From contig NC_008343.2 in NCBI RefSeq assembly GCF_000014285.2, positions 248,001 through 312,000 on the forward strand: a stretch of DNA of 64,000 nt, read 5' to 3'. Below are positions 44,054 to 54,599 of this stretch, one piece after another. The first letter of the stretch is position 1, and each line of letters begins with the position of its first letter. This stretch comes from Granulibacter bethesdensis CGDNIH1 (GTDB lineage Bacteria > Pseudomonadota > Alphaproteobacteria > Acetobacterales > Acetobacteraceae). Made by a program: the position numbers and the translations under genes. The notes beneath the pieces were generated by a model that was not told where the DNA came from, did no database searches, and saw only the letters and a program-made list of their open reading frames with translations.

Positions 44054-45317
44054 GCGGTGGCGTTTCCGGGGCAGGAAAGGGTGCGGATGGGCGTGGCGGC
44101 AGCACCCATGAACGGGTCTTGAGCAGGTGCGTAAGCCACTGCCGGGACTGACCGAGCCATTGACGCCAGTGCCTGGCTGTCCAGCGGGATGCGTGTGGAG
44201 GAGGAGCCTGCATCCTTGTTTGCAGGATGGCGGCGATGCGGCTGGCGCGGGCCTCCCAGGTCAGGCTCTGACTATCGGCCTGAGCGGTCTGTGCCAGCCT
44301 GTGCGCCCGTGCCGGATCGGTGATCAGGGTCGTGAGGCCCTCTACCAGCGCCTCGATATCGTCTGCCCGGCAGAGCCATGCATTGCGGTCATGCTCCAGC
44401 AATTCCCGGACATCCGGGGTATCGCCCGCCAGAATGGGCCGCCCGGAGGCCAGATACAGAAACAGCTTCAGCGGCAGTACCGTGGAGCCGAACTGCATCA
44501 GCGGGCTGGAGGAGGGAGGAATCACCAGCACATCCGCGGCAAACAGATAGCGGGAGAGGGTCGCTTCGGTCTGCCACGGGATGAATGTCACATTGGCAAG
44601 ACCAGCCGCCATGGTCTCGATCGGGCCATGGCCCGTAGAGCCGACCAGCAGGAAACGGATCTGCGGCAGAAGGCGTGCGGCCTCGATCAGCAGCGGCAAT
44701 CCCTTCTTGTGATTGATGCGGCCGGTATAGATCGCGGTGATCTGCGTCGGATCGAGGCCGAGCGCGCGTTTCGCATCTTCGACCGGCACGGGGTGGCGCA
44801 GCCGCTCAGGCTCGAACCCGTTATGCACGCAGAGCAGCTTGTCGGGGGGTATCCCCAGCGCCAGATATTTTTGCCGTGTATACTCGGAATGACAGATATG
44901 GATCAGGACATGGCGGTGGGAGAACAGGCGAAACAACCATCTCTGCAAAGGCGGGATCTGGTCCGGCCAAGGGCGGTAATGATCGAAGGCAACGCGCTTT
45001 CCGCACAGCACGGCCATCCAGGTGACGAACAGATTGCGCGAATAGACCAGATCCGCTTCCCGGAAAGCCCGGCGCAGCACGATCGTCAGGCCACAGGCCA
45101 GATGCCGGACCAGTCCCGGTCCACGCGGTGCCCATGCACGGATAACGTCCATGCCTGCGAGGGTTTCGCTGGCCTTTAAACCCTCCGGCGTAGAGACGGG
45201 AACATGCAACCAGCATTGGTCGAGGTGCCGGGACAGATAGCGGGCGGTGGTGGTAAAGACTTCGGCGTCGGCTTCCCGGCTGGGCAGGGGATTTTCGAAC
45301 GCAAAAAGGATTTTCAT
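44046..45317 (-). CDS. GT4 family glycosyltransferase
   Basis: 423 residues with a GT-B fold. The N-terminal half starts MKILFAFENPLPSREADAEVF and holds RNLFVTWMAVLCGKRVAFD; the C-terminal half has TAIYTGRINHKKGLPLLIEAA, FLLVGSTGHGP and LKLFLYLASGRPILAGDTPDVRELLE, where the last contains the donor-sugar acid. The last 60 residues are Arg/Pro/Trp rich and poorly conserved-looking. It overlaps the flippase by eight bases (45317 direction), so the pair is one transcription unit that ends the lipid/glycan cluster. Donor and acceptor unknown. Confidence 0.87.
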   Translation of the reverse strand: MKILFAFENPLPSREADAEVFTTTARYLSRHLDQCWLHVPVSTPEGLKASETLAGMDVIRAWAPRGPGLVRHLACGLTIVLRRAFREADLVYSRNLFVTWMAVLCGKRVAFDHYRPWPDQIPPLQRWLFRLFSHRHVLIHICHSEYTRQKYLALGIPPDKLLCVHNGFEPERLRHPVPVEDAKRALGLDPTQITAIYTGRINHKKGLPLLIEAARLLPQIRFLLVGSTGHGPIETMAAGLANVTFIPWQTEATLSRYLFAADVLVIPPSSSPLMQFGSTVLPLKLFLYLASGRPILAGDTPDVRELLEHDRNAWLCRADDIEALVEGLTTLITDPARAHRLAQTAQADSQSLTWEARASRIAAILQTRMQAPPPHASRWTARHWRQWLGQSRQWLTHLLKTRSWVLPPRPSAPFPAPETPPHG

Positions 45318-45472
45318 CGGCTACGGCGCTTTCATCCTGGCTGCTGGTCGACCGTTGGCCGTGTGATGACGATCCAGCGGCATAGCCGCCGGGCGGCCTG
45401 CCCTGCAATGCGGCGTTTGCGCAGCAGATGTTTCGGATTATAGCTGGCGCGATCATGGCCGGTCGATCAACG

Positions 45473-46642
45473 ATGATCCGCGTGACGCTGGCCCGCTGCT
45501 TTCGCCCTTTTGGCTGCCTTCTGGATCAGGCTTTTGTACCGTTGATTATCCAGACCTACCTGATCCGTGAGATCATGCGCCCTTTCGTGCCGGTGCTGGC
45601 GGTGCTGGCAGGCTTGTTCGGCAGTTTCAGCGCGGCTGGTTTCCTGTCTGATGCGGTGAATGGTCTGTTGCCGACTGGCTCGATCATCCAGATGGTCAGC
45701 CTGAAAGTTTTGATCGCGCTGGAAGTGCTGATCCCCATTTCGCTCTATCTGTCCGTACTTCTGGCGTTCGGGCGGCTGAACAGTGATCAGGAAATAACCG
45801 CCATGGCTGCGCTGCGCGTCCAGCCGGAGCGCATATGGCGTATCGTGCTGAGCCTGTGTCTGGCTATGGCGGTGGTGGTGGGGGCCTTGTCCCTGTTTGC
45901 CAGACCATGGGCCTATGCGCGGCTGCATGCCCTGTCGGATCAGGCCCATGTGTCGCTCAATACCGATGCGATGGAGGCAGGGACTTTTTATATCGGTCCC
46001 AAAGGCAATCGGGTGATTTTCTTCACCCATCGCCAAGGGCCTGAAGAACCGGCCAGCGGTGTTTTCGTGCAGCTCTGGTCGCCTGATCGGATGGAGATCA
46101 TCTCCGCACGGCAGGCTATGACCCTGCGGCCGGCCTCACCGGATGCGAAATCGCAAATCCTGTTGAGTGATGCTCATATTTATCGTTTCAACCGCTCCGG
46201 TGAGGGAAACGATGAGGTGCTGGATGCGGCTGAGACCGTTCTCGATATCCAGCCGAACAAGGCTGATGCCGCCGCTTACAGCGCTGTCGCGACTGCGAGC
46301 CGTCTGTTGCTTGGATCGCCCAGTCCGGCAGATATTGCAGAGCTTCAGTGGCGTTTTTCGACCCCTGTTTCCACCTTGCTGCTTGGGCTGCTGGGAATCC
46401 CGATGAGCCGTTCAAAGCCGCGCCAAAGCCGCTATGCACGTTTTGGAGCCGCGATTCTGGCGTATTTCAGCTATTATCTATTGTGCACTTCGGCGCGGAC
46501 ATGGGTGCAACATGGGGTTGTGCCCGCCATCCCCGGTATCTGGTGGGTACCGGCGCTGCTGGGTGTGGTTCTGTTGATCCTGCTGTATGGGCCACGCTGG
46601 CGACTTGCACTTTCCCGCCGCGGTGCCCGGGTCAGGAGATGA
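45473..46642 (+). CDS. lptF: LPS export permease LptF
   Basis: One of the two inner-membrane permeases of the LptB2FG transporter that extracts lipopolysaccharide and drives it to the outer membrane. About 389 residues from ATG 45473; the conserved start YLIREIMRPF comes 23 residues later, so the true start could be the TTG at 45542. Six transmembrane helices flank a periplasmic beta-jellyroll (residues ~150-270), as in the family: FGRLNSDQEITAMAALRV, and the late TWVQHGVVPAIPGIWWVP segment. It overlaps lptG by ATGA. Its divergent neighbour on the left is the GT4 gene. Confidence 0.92.
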   Translation: MIRVTLARCFRPFGCLLDQAFVPLIIQTYLIREIMRPFVPVLAVLAGLFGSFSAAGFLSDAVNGLLPTGSIIQMVSLKVLIALEVLIPISLYLSVLLAFGRLNSDQEITAMAALRVQPERIWRIVLSLCLAMAVVVGALSLFARPWAYARLHALSDQAHVSLNTDAMEAGTFYIGPKGNRVIFFTHRQGPEEPASGVFVQLWSPDRMEIISARQAMTLRPASPDAKSQILLSDAHIYRFNRSGEGNDEVLDAAETVLDIQPNKADAAAYSAVATASRLLLGSPSPADIAELQWRFSTPVSTLLLGLLGIPMSRSKPRQSRYARFGAAILAYFSYYLLCTSARTWVQHGVVPAIPGIWWVPALLGVVLLILLYGPRWRLALSRRGARVRR

Positions 46643-47706
46643 AGAAAGAACGCTACGCGGCGATGGCGGCTTTGAAAGCGGTCGGTCTTTCCGCCATCGC
46701 ACTGACGGCCTTGTTCAGCCTGCTGGAATTTGTGCAGCAACTGGCCTCTGTCGGACAGGGGCGTTACGGTATGCTCGATGCCGCGATTTACGTTGCCCTG
46801 ACCATCCCTTACCGATTGTTGCAGGTCTTTCCTGTCTCCATGCTGATCGGAACGTTGCTGGGGCTGGGCGGCCTTGCCCGAAATGGGGAGCTGACGGCGT
46901 TGCGCGGCCTCGGCATGTCAGAGCGACGGATCATCCTGTCGGTGATCGCTTTTTCCATACCGCTGATGGTTATTCTGTTTCTGATGGCCCAGTTTGTGAT
47001 TCCACCAGCGCAGAGAGAAGCCCAGACATGGCGCAGCAACGCGCTGCCGGATACCACGGCTCTTCGCAGCCAGGACAGTTTCTGGGCTTACGGGGACAGG
47101 CATTTTCTCAATATTCAGCATTTCGAACATCATGATGAACCTTATAATATCGACATATTCTCCTTTGCGCCGGATGGAGAACTGCATCGTTATCTGCATG
47201 CGCAAAGCGCCGATATTCTGCCGAATGATCGCTGGGTTCTGCATGATGTACTGAGCAGAACTCTTGTGGATGGGCAACTCCGCAAGGCTCATCTGGACCG
47301 TCTGGACTGGACCCCTTTTCTGACTCCGCAGCAGACTCAGTTCCTGCGCTTGCGGCCGGATGCAATGCCGCCGCTGGCATTATGGCGCTATGTACACAGT
47401 CTGAAGCAGCGGGGCTTGCAGGCTATACGCTATGAGCAGGAGTTGTGGGCTAAAATCAGTATTCCGTTGACGATGATGGCGATGGTGATTGCGGCGACAC
47501 CTTTTGTTTTTGGCGGTGGCCGTGTGCAGAATACAGGAGCCTTCATTGCGCTGGGGGCGGCGATCGGTGTCGTGTTCACACTTGTTCAGCAGATTTCAGG
47601 CCATCTGGATGTGCTGCTGAATCTCAATCCGGCGGTGACGGCATTAACGCCGCCTGTGTTATTGATGTGGCTGGGAATTGACCTGTTTTACCGGCGGCAG
47701 AGATAG
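46639..47706 (+). CDS. lptG: LPS export permease LptG
   Basis: 355 residues, the partner of LptF. TM1 (AIALTALFSLLEFVQQL), the coupling helix region LGGLARNGELTALRGLGMSERRI, the periplasmic jellyroll (AQTWRSNALPDTTALRSQDSFWAYGD), and C-terminal helices with AATPFVFGG and the LGAAIGVVFTLVQQ segment. The ATG at 46639 overlaps the lptF stop and AGGAG directly precedes it, too close for normal use, so coupling to lptF is likely. The tRNA terminator follows downstream on the opposite strand. Confidence 0.93.
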   Translation: MKKERYAAMAALKAVGLSAIALTALFSLLEFVQQLASVGQGRYGMLDAAIYVALTIPYRLLQVFPVSMLIGTLLGLGGLARNGELTALRGLGMSERRIILSVIAFSIPLMVILFLMAQFVIPPAQREAQTWRSNALPDTTALRSQDSFWAYGDRHFLNIQHFEHHDEPYNIDIFSFAPDGELHRYLHAQSADILPNDRWVLHDVLSRTLVDGQLRKAHLDRLDWTPFLTPQQTQFLRLRPDAMPPLALWRYVHSLKQRGLQAIRYEQELWAKISIPLTMMAMVIAATPFVFGGGRVQNTGAFIALGAAIGVVFTLVQQISGHLDVLLNLNPAVTALTPPVLLMWLGIDLFYRRQR

Positions 47707-47740
47707 GACCCTGAGCGAACGGTTCATATCGTAAGGCCCA

Positions 47741-47773
47741 TAAAACAAAACGGCGACCACGCTGGTCACCGTT
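47741..47773 (-). terminator. Terminator of tRNA-Gly
   Basis: On the minus strand AACGGTGACCA-GCG-TGGTCGCCGTT forms an 11-bp stem (one T-G pair) followed by TTTGTTTTA. It lies 29 bases past the tRNA 3' end. Confidence 0.85.
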
Positions 47774-47801
47774 CCAACAGCAAGACAATATTTTAAAAAA
47801 C

Positions 47802-47876
47802 TGGAGCGGGCGAAGGGATTCGAACCCTCGACCCCAACCTTGGCAAGGTTGTGCTCTACCCCTGAGCTACGCCCGC
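47802..47876 (-). tRNA. tRNA-Gly (GCC)
   Basis: A 75-base cloverleaf read on the minus strand: acceptor GCGGGCG pairs with CGCCCGC, then discriminator T and an encoded CCA at 47804-47802. The D arm has GTAGCTCAGGGGTAGAGC, the anticodon loop is TTGCCAA with GCC at 47844-47842, and the T arm is GGTTCGAATCC. No introns or mismatches are seen. Confidence 0.97.
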
Positions 47877-47911
47877 ATCCGTGACCGTGCCGAAGCAGCG
47901 GTGGGCGGGCT

Positions 47912-47939
47912 TCTATAGGGGGATGAAAAGCTTGGCAAG
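47912..47939 (-). promoter_or_regulatory. Candidate promoter for tRNA-Gly
   Basis: On the minus strand TTGCCA (47938-47933) and TATAGA (47917-47912) are separated by 15 bases, a slightly short spacing, and lie about 36 bases ahead of the tRNA 5' end. A one-base shift of the -35 gives 16. Confidence 0.45.
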
Positions 47940-48055
47940 CCCCTTTTTTGTCATGATTTCGACAATCGCGAAAAACACCCCGCGCCGGGTTGTTTCCTAA
48001 CCGGTCGCAAACATCTATCAATCCGGTCTTGTTGTGCTGCTGAGGGATGTGAATC

Positions 48056-49087
48056 ATGAGCCTGATCATTGGCGCTGGAGGAAATTCTGCCGGAGGGGCA
48101 GGCGCATCCCGAAGAGGCCCTTCCGCTCAGGGGAGTGGTCTGGTCGGCGCAGCCGGTCAGGACGTGTCCAGTCAGAATCCCGCGACCCTCTCGGCGCAGG
48201 AGATGATCATCGATGGCTCTCAGGACACGTTCATGGAAGACGTGATTGAGGCATCGCGCACCACCCCTGTGCTGGTGGATTTCTGGGCCACCTGGTGCGG
48301 CCCATGCAAACAATTAACCCCGGTTCTGGAAAAAGCCGTTCGTGCGGCACAGGGGCGTATCAAGCTGGTGAAGATCGATATCGATCAGAACCGCTCTCTT
48401 GTGCAGCAGCTGGCCCAGCTCGGTCTGCCGGTGCAGTCGGTCCCGACCGTGGCGGCATTCTGGCAGGGGCAGATTGCCGACCTGTTTCAGGGGGCTGTGC
48501 CGGAATCGGAAATCAAACGCTTCGTTGAACCTCTGCTCAAGATGACGGGTGGAGAGCTGCCCGGTGCGGATCTTCTGGCCGAAGCCAAACGTGCGACCGA
48601 GGCAGGCGAGCATGAGATGGCGGCCCAGCTCTATTCCGCCTTGATCCAGCAGGATGCGGAAAAGCCGGAAGGCTGGGCCGGTCTGGCCCGCAGCCTGCTG
48701 GCGCTGGATCAGCCGGAAGAAGCCGCCGCTGTGCTGGATCAGGCTCCCCCCGCGATTGCGGCGCATGCAGACATCGAAGGTGCGCGCTCCGCTGTTGCAG
48801 TGGCTGAGGAAGGCCGGCAGGCCCGCGCCAGACTGGCCGAGCTGCAGGCCGCTCATGAGGCCAACCCCGATGATCGGCAGGCCGCCTATGATCTCTCTGC
48901 GGCGTTGTCCGCGGCTGGAGAGCGGGAGCAGGCGGCGGGCCTGCTGCTGGACATCATCCGGCATGATCGCGCCTGGAACGAGGATGCAGCGCGTCTGCAA
49001 TTGTTGCGCTTTTTCGATGCATGGGGACAGGGCGATCCGGCCACCCTCGCGGCGAGACGAAAACTCTCCGCATTGCTGTTCAGCTGA
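48056..49087 (+). CDS. Thioredoxin-TPR protein (CnoX/YbbN-like chaperedoxin)
   Basis: 343 residues. After a ~45-residue Gly/Ser-rich, probably unstructured N-terminus comes a thioredoxin domain with the redox motif WCGPC (Cys81, Cys84) and the cis-Pro SVPTVAAF, and then a C-terminal TPR-like helical array of about 200 residues ([23 protein letters not shown]-type helices, [23 protein letters not shown]). This architecture matches E. coli CnoX, which protects proteins from oxidative damage and hands them to GroEL/DnaK. E. coli CnoX lacks a WCGPC; here it is intact, so it may also be an active reductase. GAGGG lies before the ATG. Confidence 0.88.
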
Positions 49088-49116
49088 TCCGGCTGTCCCT
49101 GACTGGAGCGATCATC

Positions 49117-49356
49117 ATGACTGACAATACTCTTCCTTCGCTGTCTGATCCCGCGGCGACTCCGGAGCGCGGGTCTGCCGCCGAGACTGTTGATCCACGG
49201 CTGCTGGAAATTCTGGTCTGTCCGGTGACGAGGGACACGCTGGTCTATGATGCCGCCGCCGGAGAGCTGATCAGCCGGAAGGCCGGTCTGGCCTATCCGA
49301 TCAGGGATGGTATTCCGATTATGCTGCCGGAAGAGGCAAGGCGGTTGCCGGAATGA
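49117..49356 (+). CDS. Trm112-like zinc-ribbon protein
   Basis: 79 residues from ATG 49117 (GGAG eight bases upstream). The core [17 protein letters not shown] and [25 protein letters not shown] is the Trm112/YcaR pattern. The usual C-x2-C zinc pairs are reduced to one cysteine (VCP), so metal binding is doubtful. YcaR/KdsB-neighbour types stabilise partner enzymes. It overlaps the next gene by ATGA. Confidence 0.87.
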
Positions 49357-49742
49357 CCGGCATACCGCCTTTGGGGCAGGCATCGGATGGGGCGGCAGTG
49401 ACGCCGACCGAAATCAGGCTGGATCGTGGTGAGGCACTGCTGCACGTCACATTCGAGGATGGCGCCGCCTACAGCCTGCCTGCCGAGTATCTCCGTGTCG
49501 AAAGTCCCAGTGCTGAGGTGCAAGGCCATACGCCGGCAGAGCGCCGTACTGTCTCCGGCAAGCGTCATGTCGGAATGCGGGGGCTGGAGCCGGTCGGGCA
49601 TTACGCCGTCCGGATCATCTTCGATGACGGGCATGATACCGGTATTTACACGTGGGACTATCTGCGCCGACTCGGTCGGGAACAGACCGAGCGCTGGGCG
49701 GCTTATCTGCATCGGTTGGCGGACAAGAAGCTGACACGCTGA
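49353..49742 (+). CDS. DUF971 protein (gamma-butyrobetaine hydroxylase N-terminal-like)
   Basis: 129 residues. The DUF971 fold contains [30 protein letters not shown] followed by [11 protein letters not shown], and [27 protein letters not shown] near residue 80, which is the conserved zinc-free version of the N-terminal domain of gamma-butyrobetaine hydroxylase. Small stand-alone members occur near apbC/mrp-type Fe-S genes in some bacteria, but no catalytic function is established. Translationally coupled to the Trm112-like gene. Confidence 0.87.
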
Positions 49743-49828
49743 CCCTCGGTTGCAACGCATCCAGGGCCACCCATATGGGGCAAGGCGGGTTTTGCCCGCC
49801 CTATCTATGTTGCTGAGGGGAGCAAGCC

Positions 49829-50710
49829 ATGAGCCAGCCCAGTGCTGCCGGATCCGGGATTTTCAGGATTGGTGGGGATCTGCCAGTTCATCGACTGGGT
49901 TTCGGTGCGATGCGTATCACCGGCAAGGGAATCTGGGGTGAGCCTGCCAATCCCGATGCCGCCCGTGCAACGCTGAGCCGCCTGCGTGATGTTGGTGTCG
50001 ACCTGATCGACACCGCTGATAGTTACGGACCTTTTGTCAGCGAAGACCTGATTGCGGAGGTTTTGCATCCCTATACCGGCCTGGTAATTGCGACCAAGGG
50101 CGGGCTGACGCGCCATGGACCGGATATATGGCGCCCGGTGGGGCGGCCCGAATATCTGCGTCAATGCGTGCTGATGAGTTTACGCCGCCTGCGGGTAGAA
50201 CGGATTGATCTGTGGCAGCTGCACAGGATTGATCCCAAAGTTGACCGTGCCGAGCAGTTCGAGGCCATTGCCGGCTTCGTCAGGGAGGGTCTGATCCGGC
50301 ATGTGGGCCTCAGTGAGGTCTCGGTGGCGGATATTCAGGCGGCACAGAATTACTTTCCCGTGGCGACAGTGCAGAATCGCTACAATCTGGTGGATCGCAC
50401 CAGTGAGGATGTGCTGCGCCATTGCGAGGCTCATGGCATCGGTTTCATCCCCTGGGCACCGCTCTCTGCGGGAAGTCTGGCGCAGAGCGGTTCTTTGCTG
50501 GATCGGTTGGCGCAGGGAATGGGTAAGACGCCCGGGCAGATTGCGCTGGCATGGCTGTTGCAGCGGTCGCCCGTGATGCTGCCCATTCCAGGAACCGGCA
50601 GCCCCTCCCATCTGGACGATAATGTCATGGCCGCCGATATTCACCTGGATGAAGGCGATTTCAGAGCTTTGGATGAGCAAGGGAAGGCTGCCTGGGCGGC
50701 TGCCGGATAA
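49829..50710 (+). CDS. Aldo/keto reductase
   Basis: A 293-residue NAD(P)H-dependent (beta/alpha)8 barrel. The catalytic tetrad is visible: Asp and Tyr in DTADSYG (near 56-61), Lys in ATKGGL (near 90) and His in WQLHRID (near 132). [11 protein letters not shown] starts the barrel and the C-terminal [20 protein letters not shown] binds NADP. Closest in pattern to the YajO/Tas-like group with small aldehydes as substrates. It is stand-alone, 86 bases after the DUF971 gene, with GAGGGGAGC before the ATG. Confidence 0.92.
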   Translation: MSQPSAAGSGIFRIGGDLPVHRLGFGAMRITGKGIWGEPANPDAARATLSRLRDVGVDLIDTADSYGPFVSEDLIAEVLHPYTGLVIATKGGLTRHGPDIWRPVGRPEYLRQCVLMSLRRLRVERIDLWQLHRIDPKVDRAEQFEAIAGFVREGLIRHVGLSEVSVADIQAAQNYFPVATVQNRYNLVDRTSEDVLRHCEAHGIGFIPWAPLSAGSLAQSGSLLDRLAQGMGKTPGQIALAWLLQRSPVMLPIPGTGSPSHLDDNVMAADIHLDEGDFRALDEQGKAAWAAAG

Positions 50711-50718
50711 GAAGCCTA

Positions 50719-53154
50719 TCAGTCTTGATCAAGCAGGCGGGGCAGGTAGATGGAAATCGTTGTGCCTGCGCCGGGCCTGCTGTCGATACTGATATGGCCG
50801 CCTGTCTGCTTGACGAAGCCATAAACCATAGACAGGCCTAACCCGGTACCAACCAGCCGTTTGGTGGTAAAAAACGGTTCGAAGGCACGTTCCATGACAT
50901 CCGGAGGCATACCCGTTCCGCTATCCTTGACGGTCACGCAGATATAATCGCCGGTTGGCAGGATGGACATATAATTGTCCGGCTGATCGGGATCATTCCG
51001 GAAATTACCTGTTGTAATCTGTAAAGATCCTCCGTCTGGCATGGCATCCCGTGCATTGATCGCCAGATTCAAAATGGCATTGTCCAACTGATGGGGGTCG
51101 CACAGTGTCAGCCACAGATCAGACTGCAATTCGGTCACCACATGAATGGAGGCGCCAAGTGTACGACTGAGAAGATCATCCAACCCGACGATCAGGCTGT
51201 TGATATTGACGGAGGAAGAATTAAGAGGCTGGCGGCGGGAAAAAGAAAGTAATCGATCGATCAGGGAAGATGCCTTGTCGGCAGCGTTCAGTGCGGACTG
51301 GATATATCTCTCAATTTCTGAATTTTCGGTTTTCTGTGTTTTGATCTGCAACAGCTCAAGATTGCCGATAATGCAGGCCAGGATATTATTGAAATCGTGA
51401 GCAATCCCGCCTGTCAGCTGCCCCACAGCTTCCATTTTCTGGGCCTGCCGCAGCTGTTCCTGGGTCTCAGTATTTTCACGCAGTGCTTTCTGTAAAGCCA
51501 ATGTCCGCTGCTGCACCAGAGTTTCAAGGGCTGATGCATCTCGCTTTAAAATCTCTCTTGCCTGAACAGAGTGTTCGATGTCCGTGCAGCTTCCATACCA
51601 GCGCGTAACAGCACCGGTCTCTTCATTGCTGATGGCATGAGCCTGCGTTAAAATCCACCGCCACTGTCCATCGACACGTTTCATGCGGTGTTCGATTTCA
51701 TAGGATTGACCGCTTGCAATGCTATTATTCATATGGGCAAGCGTATGATCGCGGTCATCGGGATGCAGCAATGTTGTCCAGCCATGCCCGATCAGTTGAT
51801 TGGTCGGCAGACCGGAAAACTGAATCCATCTTTGATTGAAAAAATCATGGTATCCGTCAGCCTGGGCCGACCAGATCATCTGGGGCATTGTGTCCATGAT
51901 CGTGCGCAGCTCATGATCGGCTTTGATGCGGTCATGAATGTCTGTTCCAATGCCGATCCATAGTTTTGGCGTCCGATCAGAATTCAGGGAAATGCTGCGA
52001 ATCAAAAACCAGCGATATTCCCCATCCACCCGACGCATCGGCACTTCAATGTCATAATGCATGCCGTCGTTGAAAGCAGTTTCCCGATGATGCACGACTT
52101 TCGTCACGTAATCGGGATGAAAAGCCATTTCCCATAATGGCCGAAGATCAATATCTTTCTTATCATGACTGGAGGTAACGGAGATGCCGGTAAAATCCTG
52201 CCAGAATCTGTTCAGATAGATGATGCGCTTGCTGCCATCACTGATCCAGACAGGCTGGGTCGTAATTTCCATCATATGCTGTTGCAGAAGCGATTTATAA
52301 TAATCCTGCTGTGGAAAAATCTCCGGTGAAAATTCTTTTTCAACAATCAGCAGGACAAGGCTGAGGGTATTATTTTCATCATGCAGAATTTTGATCAGCA
52401 CAAAGAAAGCAATCGGATTTCCAGAATGTGATTGATGCTCCACCCACTGTCGTGTGCATCCGACGCCGTGTAAAATGGCTCTTTGAACAAGGCTTCTGAA
52501 TACGGTTGGCGCGTCTGGCAAGAAATGTCTGCTACCCAATTCGAAGAGCTTATCAGCCGCTTGGTTGGCTCTCAGCAGCCGTCCTGATCCTCTTTCCAGA
52601 ATCACCAGTCCCGATGGATTATTGTTAAAAGCAATCTGTATGTCAGACGGGATATGATGCGCTGTATTCTGGTTGAGCGTAGCTTGTTCTTGTGGAAGCT
52701 GGGATTGTACAGCCAAGGCACGGCGCAGTAGCCGGACGGTCAGGTGCAAAACATTCTGCTCTGTAACGGAGAGCATGTCGGGACGAAGCGTGCTGCTGAA
52801 CCCGATGATAGCCCCTGTGGGGGAACCTCCTGAATCGTCCAGCGCCATGACACAGCACATGCTGAAACGGGCCATGAAAGGACGACCAGCATGGCTTCGA
52901 AAAATATTTTCCTGATCAAGCGGGTGCCATGAAGGCTCTGATCCCGCCAGTGATATCAGCCGCGCCAGAATCGGGTGGTTGGCAGGTGGCCGGGATGGAA
53001 AAAAGACCATTTTTTCCTCCGCAGCGCATGCGTGACCAAGTAAAGAAAAATGATGATTTTCCTGCAGAACGATAAAAACAGCCGCCAATCCACATGTTTC
53101 AGCGACAAGCTGAGCATAATCATCATAAAGCGTGCTGTTTTTATGGATGGCCAT
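50719..53154 (-). CDS. Orphan PAS-domain sensor histidine kinase
   Basis: 811 residues, no transmembrane segment, so cytosolic. Order: an N-terminal GAF-like region (about 1-165), three PAS/PAC units (around 175-290, 295-425 and 430-545; [14 protein letters not shown] and [13 protein letters not shown] are PAC ends), a coiled coil with [28 protein letters not shown], the H-box [12 protein letters not shown] with the phospho-His near 587, and an ATPase with [36 protein letters not shown] and [18 protein letters not shown]. It is the GAF/PAS type of histidine kinase often linked to a separate response regulator; none is encoded nearby. A terminator at 53221 precedes it. Confidence 0.92.
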   Translation of the reverse strand: MAIHKNSTLYDDYAQLVAETCGLAAVFIVLQENHHFSLLGHACAAEEKMVFFPSRPPANHPILARLISLAGSEPSWHPLDQENIFRSHAGRPFMARFSMCCVMALDDSGGSPTGAIIGFSSTLRPDMLSVTEQNVLHLTVRLLRRALAVQSQLPQEQATLNQNTAHHIPSDIQIAFNNNPSGLVILERGSGRLLRANQAADKLFELGSRHFLPDAPTVFRSLVQRAILHGVGCTRQWVEHQSHSGNPIAFFVLIKILHDENNTLSLVLLIVEKEFSPEIFPQQDYYKSLLQQHMMEITTQPVWISDGSKRIIYLNRFWQDFTGISVTSSHDKKDIDLRPLWEMAFHPDYVTKVVHHRETAFNDGMHYDIEVPMRRVDGEYRWFLIRSISLNSDRTPKLWIGIGTDIHDRIKADHELRTIMDTMPQMIWSAQADGYHDFFNQRWIQFSGLPTNQLIGHGWTTLLHPDDRDHTLAHMNNSIASGQSYEIEHRMKRVDGQWRWILTQAHAISNEETGAVTRWYGSCTDIEHSVQAREILKRDASALETLVQQRTLALQKALRENTETQEQLRQAQKMEAVGQLTGGIAHDFNNILACIIGNLELLQIKTQKTENSEIERYIQSALNAADKASSLIDRLLSFSRRQPLNSSSVNINSLIVGLDDLLSRTLGASIHVVTELQSDLWLTLCDPHQLDNAILNLAINARDAMPDGGSLQITTGNFRNDPDQPDNYMSILPTGDYICVTVKDSGTGMPPDVMERAFEPFFTTKRLVGTGLGLSMVYGFVKQTGGHISIDSRPGAGTTISIYLPRLLDQD

Positions 53155-53220
53155 CCCGCTATTTTGCTGGGATGGCTTTTAAAGACAAGTTTCTATTTTA
53201 TAGTATCGCTTCATATCACC

Positions 53221-53257
53221 AAAAAAGGGAAAAGCCAGTTTGGCTTTTCCCTTTTTA
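53221..53257. terminator. Strong intrinsic terminator after ssuD
   Basis: AAAAAGGGAAAAGCCA (53222-53237), loop GTT, TGGCTTTTCCCTTTTT (53241-53256), a perfect 16-bp stem with A/T runs on both sides. It ends the minus-strand ssuD message and would insulate the kinase gene. Confidence 0.93.
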
Positions 53258-53281
53258 AAATACGGGCCGTTGCAAATCGTT

Positions 53282-54466
53282 TCAGCTGGCGGAGACACGA
53301 TGGGTGGGGGCTGTGACATTGGCGATGACCTCGCCGAAGGGTCCGGCATTGCGGGCTGTACCAAGAGTACGATTGCCCGTTGTTTCCCGCAACGGCAGCA
53401 GAGGAAAAACCAGTTCGGCAAAGCGATAGCATTCTTCCAGATGCGGGTAGCCGGAGAGGATAAAGCGGTCGATGCCCAGCGCCATATATTCTTTCATCCG
53501 GTCCGCCACCTGTTGTGGACTGCCGACCAGCGCCGTGCCGGCTCCGCCGCGAACCAGCCCCACACCGGCCCACAGATTAGGGCTGATTTCCAGTTTTTCC
53601 CGGCGGCCACTATGAAGCCGGGCCATACGTTGCTGCCCGACGCTGTCGAAATGGGCAAAGGCTTTTTGTGCCGTCTCAATGGCTTCGTCGGTGACATACT
53701 GGATCAAATGATCGGCTGCCGCCCAGGCTTCCTCAGCCGTTTCCCGCACGATGACATGCAGGCGGATACCGAAGCTCAGCTTTCGACCGCGTTTTGCAGC
53801 CCGTGCCCGCATGTCGGCGATTTTTTCAGCGACATCCCCGGGTGGCTCACCCCAGGTCAGATAGACATCGCACTGCTCGGCCGCGACCTCCTGACCGGCT
53901 TCGGAAGACCCGCCGAAATAAAGCGGCGGATAAGGCGTCTGGACCGGCGGATACAGCAGCTTTCCCTGTTTTGAGCGTACATGTTTGCCTTCGAAATCCA
54001 CTGTCTTCCCTTCTAGCAGGGCACGCCAGACCTGAAGATATTCAGCAGTTGCTTCATAGCGTTCGCTGTGATCCAGGAAGACCCCGTCCCCCTGCAATTC
54101 CTTCGGATCTCCCCCGGCAACGACGTTGATCAGTAGACGGCCGCCAGACAGACGGTCCAGTGTTGCTGCCATGCGTGCTGTCATGGAAGGTTCGGACAAT
54201 CCGGGCCTTACCGCCACCAGAAACCGTGTCCGCTGTGTCAGGGGAACCATGGCAGAGGCAATGATCCACGAATCCTCACAGGATTTCCCGGTCGGCAGCA
54301 GCAATCCATAATAGCCGAGTTCATCAGCCGCACGGGCAATCTGGCTGAGATAATTCAGGGTGACATGACGCGCACCGACCTGGGAAGCCAGATACCGCCC
54401 ATCACCATGTGTGGGCAGGAACCACAAAACATCCGCAGCCTCGGCAGCATGGCTGGAGTGAGACAT
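53282..54466 (-). CDS. ssuD: FMNH2-dependent alkanesulfonate monooxygenase
   Basis: Releases sulfite from alkanesulfonates using reduced flavin, for sulfur scavenging. 394 residues, luciferase-like TIM barrel: [15 protein letters not shown] at the start, [68 protein letters not shown], and late [38 protein letters not shown], a segment seen in SsuD rather than other family members. It lies divergent from a substrate-binding protein gene. The flavin reductase SsuE and the transporter subunits SsuB/SsuC are not in the window. Confidence 0.93.
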   Translation of the reverse strand: MSHSSHAAEAADVLWFLPTHGDGRYLASQVGARHVTLNYLSQIARAADELGYYGLLLPTGKSCEDSWIIASAMVPLTQRTRFLVAVRPGLSEPSMTARMAATLDRLSGGRLLINVVAGGDPKELQGDGVFLDHSERYEATAEYLQVWRALLEGKTVDFEGKHVRSKQGKLLYPPVQTPYPPLYFGGSSEAGQEVAAEQCDVYLTWGEPPGDVAEKIADMRARAAKRGRKLSFGIRLHVIVRETAEEAWAAADHLIQYVTDEAIETAQKAFAHFDSVGQQRMARLHSGRREKLEISPNLWAGVGLVRGGAGTALVGSPQQVADRMKEYMALGIDRFILSGYPHLEECYRFAELVFPLLPLRETTGNRTLGTARNAGPFGEVIANVTAPTHRVSAS

Positions 54467-54599
54467 TGGTCAGGAAACTCCATTCAGAAAACGTATTTCT
54501 GATCAAAAAAACGCTAAAAACGTGTTGATGGTTTATATTCACATATATAACGTGCAATCAAGCGGTTGTACCGAAAATTACATTATTGAAAGACTATAT

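Noticed and set aside
54467-54599. Riboswitch between ssuD and ssuA
   Set aside because: Only AT-rich promoter-like sequence; no conserved aptamer stems seen.
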